NCBI GenBank assembly: GCA_036276255.1
Contig: DASUPK010000107.1
Location: forward strand, 1 to 7,964
Origin: DASUPK01 sp036276255
Lineage (GTDB): Bacteria; Actinomycetota; Thermoleophilia; Solirubrobacterales; 70-9
DNA: 7,964 nucleotides
Reading direction: 5' to 3'
Positions within the stretch are counted from its first letter, which is position 1; the number at the start of each line of letters is the position of its first letter. Positions 1 through 6,476 of the stretch are shown here, in pieces. The notes below the pieces were generated by a model. That model had not been told where the DNA came from. It did not search any database and was given only the letters and a program-made list of their open reading frames with translations. Position numbers and translations under genes: made by a program.

Positions 1-1988
1 ACGTCGGTGAACTCCGGCGGGTCCTCGGGCGGCGTGCGGCGCCAGTCGACGTGTCGCATCACCTCGCCGAGGGCGCGGGCGGCGTCCTCGGGATAGAGAT
101 GCACGGGCATCGCGCCGACCGCACGAGCCGCCGCGTGGTCCTTCTCGGACATGAACACCGCCTGCACGGGGATCCGCCGCGGCATCTCCGCAACGGCCTC
201 GTGGATCGCCCCGGCGACGTCCTCCGGCCGGGTGAGCAGAGGCTTGATGAAGATGACGATCAGCGCGTCAAGGCCCTCGTGGGCGGCCAGCGCGCGGATC
301 GTCTGGCGGTAGTTGTCGGCGGAAGCGGTGGCGATCATGTCCACGGGGTTCGACAGGCCGGCCTCGGCGGGCAGGAACTCGCGCAGGGAGGAGAGGACCT
401 CCTCGGGCAGCTGCGGCACCTCCAGCCCGGCGGCCTCGCAGGCGTCCGCGCACATCACGCCGGGCCCGCCTGCGTTGGTGACGATCCCGACGCGGTTGCC
501 CTCCGGCAGCGGTTGGGTGGCGAGCAGGGAGGCGACGTCGAGCAACTCGGACAGCGTCTCGGTGCGGATCACCCCGACCTGATCGAAGAGGGCATCGACG
601 GTGAGATCCGAGGCCGCGATCAGGGCGCCGGTGTGCGAGCTGGTCGCCCGCTGGCCCGCGGCAGAGCGGCCGCTCTTCACCGCCACGATGGGCATCTCGC
701 GGCCGACGCGGCGGGCGATCCGCGAGAAACGGCGCGGGTCGCTGAACGACTCGATGTAGAGCAATGCGACCTCGGTCGCGTCGTCCGACTCCCAGTACTC
801 GAGCATGTCGTTCGCGGTGATGTCGGCGCGGTTGCCGATCGAGGCGAAGGAGGAGACGCCGAGGCTGCGGTTGCTGGCCAGATCGATCAGCGCCAGGCCG
901 AGCGCGCCGCTCTGGGTGACGAAGCCGACGTTGCCAGGAGGCGGCCCGCCGGGGGCGAAGGTCGCGTTGAAGCTGTGACCTTCGCTCGTGTTGAGGATGC
1001 CCAGGCAGTTGGGGCCGATCAGCCGCATGCCGGCTTCGCGGCAGACCCCGACCAGCTCGCGCTCGCGCTCGGCGCCTTCGGCCCCGACCTCGGTGAAGCC
1101 GGCGGAGATCACGATCAGGGCTCGAACTCCGTGAGCGGCGCATTCGCGTGCGGCATCGACGACCGCGACCGCCGGGACGACGATCACCGCAAGCTCCACG
1201 TCCTCTGGCAGCTCCGCGACGCTGCCGTAGGAGTGGACCGACTGGACGACGTCGGCGTGCGGGTTGACCGGATAGCTGACGCCCTCGAAGCCCGATTCGA
1301 GCGTGTTGTGGAAGAGCTGGCCGCCGACGGTGTTGCGGTCGCGCGACGCCCCGATCACCGCGATCGCGGTCGGCTCGAGGAAGAACCGGAGGGCGGCCTC
1401 CGCGGCCAGCCGATCGCGATCCTCGAAGCGACGCACCGCCTCTTCCTCGAAGGACGTGGGGAATACGACCCGGATCGCACCCGGCTCGGAGGAGATCTCG
1501 ACCGGGAATCCGCTGTCCCTGAAGACCTCCATCATCCGGTGGTTCTCGGGCATCACCTCGGCGTGGAAGACGGAGATGCCGTTGTCGACGGCGACCTCCG
1601 CCAGGTGAGCGAGCAGCAGCGTGGCGAGTCCGTTTCCCTGGAGCCGGTCGGCGACCGCGAACGCCACCTCGGCGCCCCCGCCTCCCTCGCCGATGTAGAT
1701 CCCCTGGCCGACCAGGTCTCCGTCGCGGACCGCCACGAGCCCATAGCGCTGGGCGTAGTCGACGTCCGCCATCGAGCGCGCCGCAGCGCGCAGGTCGACG
1801 CCGCCCGAGAAGAACCTGAACACCCGGGAGGTGAGGTCCAGCCCCTCGAGGAACCCGTGGAGCGCATCCTCGTCGTCGGCGCGAACGGGCCTGACGTGGA
1901 CCGTGGTGCCGTCGCGCAGCGCCACGTCGGCCTCACGCTCGGCCGGGTATGGAGCCTCTGCTCGGGACGATCCGTTCAGGACCGACAC
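1..1988 (-). CDS. GNAT acetyltransferase fused to acetate--CoA ligase (ADP-forming) domains, 3' end cut by window
   Basis: Reading leftwards from a GTG at 1988, this frame stays open to position 1 and gives 662 residues; family members of this fused type are usually near 900, so the C-terminal ATP-grasp domain is missing from the window. Order seen: a conserved lead-in YPAEREADVALRDG, then a GNAT domain (about residues 25-175) with acetyl-CoA loop QGNGLA at 117-122; a Rossmann CoA-binding domain starting TAIAVIGAS at 207-215; ligase subdomains with IGPNC (324-328), TQSGALGL (358-365), SSHTGAL around His452, and TNAGGPG (504-510). His452 sits where ADP-forming acyl-CoA synthetases carry the phosphorylated histidine. 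Known relatives are protein lysine acetyltransferases of the Pat/YfiQ group and acyl-CoA synthetases; either role, or both, fits. The start is uncertain: GTG 2042 has a better purine-rich leader (AGAGGGGG) but would run into the divergent gene, and GTG 1925 would drop the conserved lead-in. Domain identity is secure; substrate is not. Confidence 0.9.
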   Translation of the reverse strand, partial: MSVLNGSSRAEAPYPAEREADVALRDGTTVHVRPVRADDEDALHGFLEGLDLTSRVFRFFSGGVDLRAAARSMADVDYAQRYGLVAVRDGDLVGQGIYIGEGGGGAEVAFAVADRLQGNGLATLLLAHLAEVAVDNGISVFHAEVMPENHRMMEVFRDSGFPVEISSEPGAIRVVFPTSFEEEAVRRFEDRDRLAAEAALRFFLEPTAIAVIGASRDRNTVGGQLFHNTLESGFEGVSYPVNPHADVVQSVHSYGSVAELPEDVELAVIVVPAVAVVDAARECAAHGVRALIVISAGFTEVGAEGAERERELVGVCREAGMRLIGPNCLGILNTSEGHSFNATFAPGGPPPGNVGFVTQSGALGLALIDLASNRSLGVSSFASIGNRADITANDMLEYWESDDATEVALLYIESFSDPRRFSRIARRVGREMPIVAVKSGRSAAGQRATSSHTGALIAASDLTVDALFDQVGVIRTETLSELLDVASLLATQPLPEGNRVGIVTNAGGPGVMCADACEAAGLEVPQLPEEVLSSLREFLPAEAGLSNPVDMIATASADNYRQTIRALAAHEGLDALIVIFIKPLLTRPEDVAGAIHEAVAEMPRRIPVQAVFMSEKDHAAARAVGAMPVHLYPEDAARALGEVMRHVDWRRTPPEDPPEFTD

Positions 1989-2007
1989 CCTCGCAGAAGA
2001 CGGCCGG
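1989..2007. promoter_or_regulatory. Very short divergent spacer between GNAT/ligase and stress protein genes
   Basis: Only 19 bases separate the chosen starts (GTG 1988 on minus, ATG 2008 on plus). No -10/-35 box is recognisable, and the area is as GC-rich as the coding parts. Either both promoters lie inside the opposite gene's 5' end, or one start is misplaced: candidates are GTG 2042 or GTG 1925 on minus and GTG 2035 on plus. Any regulator binding here would affect both genes. Confidence 0.3.
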
Positions 2008-2781
2008 ATGCCCGAGCTGCTTAGGCTCCGGCGTGTGGACACCGACCCCCTCTACCGGAAGGTCGTCGTCGGCTACCAGGAGAACGACCGCGGCGAGGAT
2101 GCCCGTGTGCTCGCCGAGGGGGTGGCTCTGAGGGACGGCGGCGACCTCAAGGTCGTGAGCGTCGAGAAGGGCTCGCCGGCGGATGCGCTCCAGGCACTCG
2201 CGGAGAGCGGCGAGGCGGACCTGATCGTGCTCGGCTCCACCCACCACGCCGCCTTCGGATCGGTCGCCCCCGGGAGCGTGGCCGAGCACCTGCTGCACGG
2301 GGCACGCTGCCGGCTGATGATCGCCCCGAAGGGCTACGCGGAGGAGGACCACTCACAGGACCGCCTCCGGGTCCTCGCGGTGGGATACGACGGGATGGCC
2401 GAGTCGCAGGCGGCCCTGGACGAGGGCGCCAGGCTCGCCGCGAAGTTCCACGCGTCGATGAAGGTGGTCGGCGTCGCGACGCCAATTCCGGCGATGGGCG
2501 CGGCCGCCGCTGCGCAGACGGGAGCAGGGGCCGGGCCGGACTTCCAGAGCCGCCTGCACGCCGCCGTCGCCGAGCTTCCGCCGGAGCTGCGGGCCCTGCC
2601 CGTCTTCGAGCACGGGGATCCCGTCCAGAAGCTGCTCAAGGCGTGCGAGTCCGGCGTCGACCTGCTCGTGCTCGGCTCCCGCGGCTTCGGCCCGGTGATG
2701 CGCCTGCTCATCGGCAGCGTCTCCTCGCGCGTGATCCGCGCGGCGAGCTGCCCGGTGATGGTGGTGCCCCGCCCGGGCTAG
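2008..2781 (+). CDS. Tandem universal stress protein (two UspA domains, first one shortened)
   Basis: The product is 257 residues from ATG 2008. Domain 1 (about 16-110) starts YRKVVVGY and ends with GSTHHAAFGSVAPGS (76-90), followed by RCRLMIAP; this is the UspA nucleotide-loop layout G-x2-G-x9-G-S with His79 in place of the second glycine, a form common in actinobacterial tandem proteins. Domain 2 (about 119-255) starts LRVLAVGYDG and has the canonical loop G223-S-R-G226-x9-G236-S, then CPVMVVP. Domain 2 is of normal length; domain 1 is only about 95 residues, lacking the middle strand/helix portion. The protein is probably a cytoplasmic ATP-binding stress or signalling factor, as known for the family. 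No clear ribosome site precedes ATG 2008; an in-frame GTG at 2035 is possible and would leave the domain intact. It diverges from the GNAT/ligase gene and is followed after 37 bases by the helical protein gene. Confidence 0.88.
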   Translation: MPELLRLRRVDTDPLYRKVVVGYQENDRGEDARVLAEGVALRDGGDLKVVSVEKGSPADALQALAESGEADLIVLGSTHHAAFGSVAPGSVAEHLLHGARCRLMIAPKGYAEEDHSQDRLRVLAVGYDGMAESQAALDEGARLAAKFHASMKVVGVATPIPAMGAAAAAQTGAGAGPDFQSRLHAAVAELPPELRALPVFEHGDPVQKLLKACESGVDLLVLGSRGFGPVMRLLIGSVSSRVIRAASCPVMVVPRPG

Positions 2782-2818
2782 GCGGCTCCCCTCTGGTGTG
2801 ATTTGCTGGCCACCCCGC

Positions 2819-3541
2819 ATGGCCCAGCACAAGGACGTCCCGCCGGAGCTGCTGAGAACCATCGAGAACCTGTCGCGGTTCCATCGCCAGCACGAGGAGT
2901 TCTATTCGCAGGCTCCGCTGCAGAGCGCACGCGAGGTTCAGGCCGCCTCGCGCGCGCTGAAGGAGCTAGCCGCCCAATGGAGCGAGGCCGAGCCCAGCGA
3001 TCACCCGGCCGCGAGCCCCTTCGCCGGCGCCGAGGACCTCAATCCTCCCGGACTCGTGGGCGACAGCGGAATTCTGTTCATGGAGGGGGAGGACGAGCCG
3101 GCGGAGATCACGCAGATGAAGAGCGAGATCGAGACGATGGCGGCGGGTTGCGAGCGCACGGGCGAGTGGCTGGCAGGCGCAATGGAGCAGTCCTGGGCAG
3201 TCGCGGGCGCGTTGGTCGAGTTCGAAGATCTGATCGACCTGCTCGGCGAGCGCCACCGGATCATCGGGAACGACTGGCAGGCGGCGGGGATGAACGCACT
3301 CTGTGCTCACTTCCTCCGACGGGCGCTGGACGTACTCGGTCAACTCGACTTTGCGCCCAGTGCCCTGCGCGATGACCTCGCCGGCCCGAGGCGGAATCCC
3401 GCGTACTTGTTCACCGCAAGTGAGCTGCTGGACGCGGCGTCGGACCTGTTCACCCGCTCGGCGACCTTGGTGCACGAGAACGAACGCCGCTGGCGACTCT
3501 TCGCGGAGCGGGTCCGCGCCCTGCGGGACGCCGCAGGCTGA
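2819..3541 (+). CDS. Uncharacterised soluble helical protein
   Basis: I do not recognise a named family. The 240-residue product from ATG 2819 has no signal peptide and no membrane segment. It looks mostly helical: a first helical block (about 8-56, including ENLSRFHRQHEEFYSQAP and RALKELAAQW), a proline-rich acidic linker (about 58-97, with FAGAEDLNPPG and LFMEGEDEPAE), and a longer helical half (97-238) with ERHRIIGNDWQAA at 144-156. Codon use matches the neighbouring genes, and it starts 37 bases after the stress protein stop on the same strand, so co-transcription is likely. No Shine-Dalgarno stands before ATG 2819; an in-frame GTG at 2798 would add seven residues, but its Trp/Pro/Arg-rich extension looks non-coding. 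Its stop (3539-3541) touches the stop of the opposite-strand gene. Certainly a gene by length, composition and helix pattern; function unknown. Confidence 0.78.
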   Translation: MAQHKDVPPELLRTIENLSRFHRQHEEFYSQAPLQSAREVQAASRALKELAAQWSEAEPSDHPAASPFAGAEDLNPPGLVGDSGILFMEGEDEPAEITQMKSEIETMAAGCERTGEWLAGAMEQSWAVAGALVEFEDLIDLLGERHRIIGNDWQAAGMNALCAHFLRRALDVLGQLDFAPSALRDDLAGPRRNPAYLFTASELLDAASDLFTRSATLVHENERRWRLFAERVRALRDAAG

Positions 3542-3556
3542 CTAGAAGCCGCGGCG
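3529..3556. terminator. Hairpin over the two convergent stop codons, possible bidirectional terminator
   Basis: CGCCGC-A-GGCT (3529-3539) can pair with AGCCGCGGCG (3547-3556): a 10-bp GC-rich stem with one bulged A and a 7-base loop, GACTAGA. The plus-strand stop TGA lies at 3539-3541 and the minus-strand stop TAG at 3544-3542, so both stops fall in or next to the loop. Neither side is followed by a T-tract, so it is not a classical intrinsic terminator. In high-GC actinobacteria hairpins without a U-tract have been proposed as terminators; this remains an inference. Confidence 0.35.
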
Positions 3557-3787
3557 CTCCTTGTCGGTGTGGTCGACCTCGCGGGGGTGGTTTCGCAGTT
3601 CTCGCCGGAGCATCACCTCGTGCGCGACGAACAGGGCCAGCAGCGTCAGGCAGATGACGCTGAGCAGGCCGAGCTCGAGGGGGCCGTAGGCCTGCCAGAC
3701 CAGCCCGTAGAGGTACAGCCCGACGACGCCGGCGGCGGCGACCCAGAAGACGACCCTGAACTTCTCGAATGTCGCTCGCATTCGCAT
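3542..3787 (-). CDS. Small two-helix membrane protein at the end of the oxidoreductase operon
   Basis: The predicted product is 81 residues from ATG 3787. A short basic N-terminus (MRMRATFEKFR) leads into two hydrophobic segments, about residues 11-30 and 36-57, joined by a short loop (WQAYG), and then a strongly charged tail (about 60-81, RRELRNHPREVDHTDKERRGF-like in character). Both ends would lie on the same side, probably cytoplasmic by the positive-inside rule. No cysteine or histidine pattern for a cofactor is visible; the only Cys is in the second helix. It starts 11 bases after the flavoprotein stop, behind a full AAGGAGG ribosome site, so it is almost surely translated from the same transcript. 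A second ATG six bases in (3781) is an alternative start. I do not recognise a family. A role in membrane attachment or electron transfer for the oxidoreductase is possible but only suggested by position. Confidence 0.75.
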   Translation of the reverse strand: MRMRATFEKFRVVFWVAAAGVVGLYLYGLVWQAYGPLELGLLSVICLTLLALFVAHEVMLRRELRNHPREVDHTDKERRGF

Positions 3788-3791
3788 CGTT

Positions 3792-3798
3792 CCTCCTT
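3792..3798 (-). promoter_or_regulatory. Strong Shine-Dalgarno for the small membrane protein
   Basis: On the minus strand AAGGAGG lies between the flavoprotein stop (TGA, 3801-3799) and ATG 3787. Spacing is 4 bases to ATG 3787 and 10 to ATG 3781, so the site does not decide firmly between the two starts. It is the best anti-SD match among the starts in the window. Confidence 0.8.
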
Positions 3799-5436
3799 TC
3801 AGATCTTCTCCGGGATCATCTCGATCGCGCCGCAGGGACACTCCTGGACGCACAGTCCGCAGCCCTTGCAGAAGTCGAGGTCGATCTCGTAGAGCTCGCC
3901 CGGCTCGCCGAGCTTGATCACGGCGTTGTCGGGGCAGACGGCGAAGCAGTTGTCACAACTGAAGCAATTGCCGCATGACATGCAGCGGCGAGCCTCGTAG
4001 AGGGCGTTGGACTCGTCGAGCGCACCGACGACCTCATCGAAGGTGGAGGAACGCCGGGCGACCTCGAGCTCGGGTTCGACGGTCCGCGGTGCGTCCGCGT
4101 AGTACCAGGTGTTGAGCTGCTCGAAGCTGATGACCTCATGCTTCGGGCCCGCTTCGAAGCTCTCGTCGCGCAGCCACCCGTCGATGTTGCGAGCGGCTTT
4201 CTTGCCGTGGCCGATGCCGACGGTGACGGTGCGCTCGGCGGGGACCATGTCTCCACCCGCGAAGACGCCCTCATGCCCGGTCATCATGTTCGGCCCGACC
4301 TGGACGACGCCGTCCTCGACCTCGATCCCGCTGACGCCCTCGAGGAGCGTGAGGTCCGCCTCCTGTCCGAGCGCCAGGACCACCGAGTCGGCCTCGAGCT
4401 CGTCGAACTCCCCCGTGGGCTGGGGGAAGCCGGTCTCGTCGAGCTTCATCCGCTCGACGGTGATCTTGTTGCCGTCGACCTGCTTGATGGTCTCGAGCCA
4501 GCGCATCATCACGCCCTCCTCCTCGGCCTCCGCGACCTCGAATTCGTGCGCCGGCATCCGGTCGCGGTTCCGCCGGTAGACGACGACCGCGTCGGTGGCG
4601 CCGAGACGCTTGGCGGTGCGGGCCGCGTCCATCGCGGTGTTGCCACCGCCGTAGATGACGACCTTCCGGCCCAGCAGCGGCTTCTCGTCGCCCTCCATCT
4701 GCTCGAGGACCGAGACGGCGTCGAGGATCCGGGCGGCCTCGCCGGCCGGGATGTCGGCGTGCCTGCCGATGTGGGCACCTACGGCGAGGAACGACGCGTC
4801 GAAGCCGCCCTCGCTCATCGCCTCCTCGATGTTCGTGACCTTCCGGTTGAGCTCGAGCTCGACGCCCATGTCGAGGATCCGCTGGACCTCGGCGTCAAGC
4901 ACGTCGCGCGGCAGGCGGTAGGTGGGGATGCCGAAGCGCATCATGCCTCCGGCCATCGGGCCGGCCTCGTGGATCGTCACCTCGTGGCCGAGGCGGCGCA
5001 GGTGGAAGGCGGCGGAGAGCCCGGAGGGTCCCGCCCCGACGACGAGCACGCGCTTGCCGGTCGGCTCGGCCGGAGGATCGAAGGACCAGCCCTTCTCGAT
5101 CGCCTCATCGCCGATGAAGCGCTCGACAGCGTGGATCCCGACCGCCTCGTCGAGCTCGCCGCGGTTGCAGCTCGTCTCGCACGGGTGGTAACAGACCCGT
5201 CCCATGATGGCCGGGAACGGGTTGTCCTGTGTGATCTTGCGCCAGGCCCGCTCGTAGCCCTCGCCGCCGTCTTCGGCCTCATACAGCCAGGCCTGGCAGT
5301 TCTCGCCGGCGGGACAGGCGTGATTGCACGGGGGCAGGCGATCCACGTACTGCGCCCGCTCCGTCCGCCAACTCCCAGTCTTGTTGGCGAGGCTGGAGCC
5401 AACGTCGAGCGTGATGGCGTAGGGACGGGAGGCCAT
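3799..5436 (-). CDS. GltD-like FAD/NAD(P) oxidoreductase fused to a PorD-type 2[4Fe-4S] ferredoxin domain
   Basis: 545 residues from ATG 5436. The N-terminal region (about 30-115) has six cysteines (37, 41, 47, 82, 86, 90) in the layout of the Fe-S domain of dihydropyrimidine dehydrogenase and glutamate synthase small subunits. Next come an FAD dinucleotide fold (VLVVGAGPSG, 130-139), an NAD(P)-binding fold (IYGGGNTAMD, 261-270, with VVVYRRNRDRMPAHE after it) and the second FAD motif GVFAGGD (390-396). The C-terminus is a ferredoxin-like delta domain: CMSCGNCFSCDNCFAVCP (485-502) and CKGCGLCVQECP (523-534), enough for two [4Fe-4S] clusters plus an extra CxxC. It shares one base with the beta subunit stop (TGATG) and has no good ribosome site of its own, so its translation is probably coupled. 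It likely moves electrons between the oxidoreductase and NAD(P)H. It is not a glutamate synthase subunit here, as no gltB is beside it; whether NAD or NADP is used cannot be told. Confidence 0.93.
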   Translation of the reverse strand: MASRPYAITLDVGSSLANKTGSWRTERAQYVDRLPPCNHACPAGENCQAWLYEAEDGGEGYERAWRKITQDNPFPAIMGRVCYHPCETSCNRGELDEAVGIHAVERFIGDEAIEKGWSFDPPAEPTGKRVLVVGAGPSGLSAAFHLRRLGHEVTIHEAGPMAGGMMRFGIPTYRLPRDVLDAEVQRILDMGVELELNRKVTNIEEAMSEGGFDASFLAVGAHIGRHADIPAGEAARILDAVSVLEQMEGDEKPLLGRKVVIYGGGNTAMDAARTAKRLGATDAVVVYRRNRDRMPAHEFEVAEAEEEGVMMRWLETIKQVDGNKITVERMKLDETGFPQPTGEFDELEADSVVLALGQEADLTLLEGVSGIEVEDGVVQVGPNMMTGHEGVFAGGDMVPAERTVTVGIGHGKKAARNIDGWLRDESFEAGPKHEVISFEQLNTWYYADAPRTVEPELEVARRSSTFDEVVGALDESNALYEARRCMSCGNCFSCDNCFAVCPDNAVIKLGEPGELYEIDLDFCKGCGLCVQECPCGAIEMIPEKI

Positions 5437-6476
5437 CACTGCGGTCCGTGGGGGCTGTCGGCGAGCAGGTCGGGGAGCGAGCCGTAGCCGCCCCTCAGGC
5501 CGAAGCGCTCGATGTTGGCGTCGGCCCGGGCCTGGATCGCCTCGATCGCATCGGTCCGCGGCGGGTCCTTGAAGAGGTGTGCGTAGCGGCGCTGCGTCTT
5601 CAGGTACTCGGTGACCGGGACCTTCCTGCGGATCTTTGAGACACCGACCACCTCGCCGTCCTCGGCTTCGAAGACGGGGAAGATGCCGGTCTCCTTTGCG
5701 AGGCGGGCGATCTTGATCGTGTCGGCCGAGGCCGAGCCCCAACCCAGCGGGCAGGGGACGAAGACGTGCAGGTAGCGGGCGCCCCGGAACTCCATTGCCC
5801 GCTCGACCTTGTACTCGAGGTCGTGGAGCTCAGCGACGGTTGCGGTGGCGACGTAGGGGATCTCGTGCGCCATCGCGATCAGCGGCGCGTTCTTGCCCTG
5901 GCCGAAGACGTTGCCCGGCTCGGTGCCGACCGGCTTGGTGTTGGCGGTGCGCGCCCCCGGCGGTGTGGCACCTGAGCGCTGGACGCCGGTGTTCATGTAG
6001 GCCTCGTTGTCATAGCAGACGAAGAGCACGTCGTCGTTTCGCTCGAACATCCCGGAGAGGCAGCCGAAGCCGATATCGAGCGTGCCGCCGTCGCCGCCCT
6101 GACCAATCACCCGCACATCCTCGCGGCCCTTGGCGCGCATCGCGGCGGCGATCCCGGTGGCGACCGCCGGCGCATTGCCGAACAGTGAGTGGATCCAGGG
6201 CAGGTTCCAGGAGCTCTCGGGGTACGGGGTGGAGAAGACCTCCAGGCAACCCGTGGCGTTCGCCGCGACGAGCTTTCCCTTCGTCGCCCGCATCGCCGAG
6301 TCGAGCACGTACCGGGCGCCAAGCGCCTCGCCGCATCCCTGGCAGGCCCGGTGGCCGCAGGTGAGGGTGTTGGAGCGCTCCATCTTCGCCTGGACGGACC
6401 GGTTCTCCGGGTCGAGAAGCCGGTTGCCGGCCACGTAGGTGCCCGTCTGGTAGAGCTTGACCTCCTGGTAGGGCAT
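5436..6476 (-). CDS. porB: 2-oxoacid:ferredoxin oxidoreductase beta subunit (pyruvate type most likely)
   Basis: 346 residues from ATG 6476. This subunit binds thiamine diphosphate and the proximal [4Fe-4S] cluster. Visible: HRACQGCGEALGAR with Cys45 and Cys48, Cys77 in NATGCLEV, and Cys242 in PCPLGWG, matching the four cluster ligands known for pyruvate:ferredoxin oxidoreductase; and the ThDP/Mg motif GDGG (128-131) followed by CYDNEAYMNTGVQRSG (154-169) with Asn157. All key residues are present, so the protein should be functional. The C-terminal extension (about 290-346, rich in Arg and Asp) is ordinary for the family. Its start overlaps the alpha stop by one base (TGATG) and has a GGAGG site 7 bases upstream. 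Pyruvate is the likely substrate, but 2-ketoisovalerate or arylglyoxylate enzymes share these motifs, so specificity is open. Confidence 0.95.
   Translation of the reverse strand: MPYQEVKLYQTGTYVAGNRLLDPENRSVQAKMERSNTLTCGHRACQGCGEALGARYVLDSAMRATKGKLVAANATGCLEVFSTPYPESSWNLPWIHSLFGNAPAVATGIAAAMRAKGREDVRVIGQGGDGGTLDIGFGCLSGMFERNDDVLFVCYDNEAYMNTGVQRSGATPPGARTANTKPVGTEPGNVFGQGKNAPLIAMAHEIPYVATATVAELHDLEYKVERAMEFRGARYLHVFVPCPLGWGSASADTIKIARLAKETGIFPVFEAEDGEVVGVSKIRRKVPVTEYLKTQRRYAHLFKDPPRTDAIEAIQARADANIERFGLRGGYGSLPDLLADSPHGPQ

Noticed and set aside
1831..2007. An upstream start for the stress protein at 1831.
   Set aside because: The extra 59 residues are Ser/Arg-rich and read across the conserved GNAT N-terminus on the other strand; the Usp fold begins after 2050.
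51..2024. A 657-codon open frame on the plus strand opposite the GNAT/ligase gene.
   Set aside because: Its codons are exactly back-to-back with those of the minus-strand gene, and its product is a low-complexity Gly/Asp/Arg/Val-rich mix without domains. The minus strand carries intact GNAT and ligase motifs. It is a by-product of high GC.
2782..2818. A terminator or promoter in the gap between the stress protein and the helical protein.
   Set aside because: Only weak short pairings (GGTG/CACC) are present with no T-tract, and no convincing -10/-35 pair could be found.
3788..3853. A 22-residue extension of the small membrane protein upstream of 3787.
   Set aside because: It overlaps the flavoprotein gene, is highly charged, and would place the AAGGAGG site inside the coding region; ATG 3787 follows that site.
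3799..5436. Annotation of the flavoprotein as glutamate synthase small subunit (gltD).
   Set aside because: The core fold is shared, but there is no large subunit gene beside it, it carries an added C-terminal 2[4Fe-4S] domain, and it is translationally coupled to porB.
4138..5487. A 449-codon open frame on the plus strand opposite the flavoprotein gene.
   Set aside because: Composition is typical of antisense frames (runs of Asp, Val, Arg, Gly), no domain is visible, and the opposite strand encodes clear FAD, NAD(P) and Fe-S motifs.
5439..5742. An N-terminal extension of about 102 residues for the flavoprotein, by using a start at 5742.
   Set aside because: It would lie wholly inside porB in another frame and is Arg/Gly/Pro-rich. 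The ATG at 5436 forms a TGATG junction and begins just before the family's N-terminal Fe-S region.
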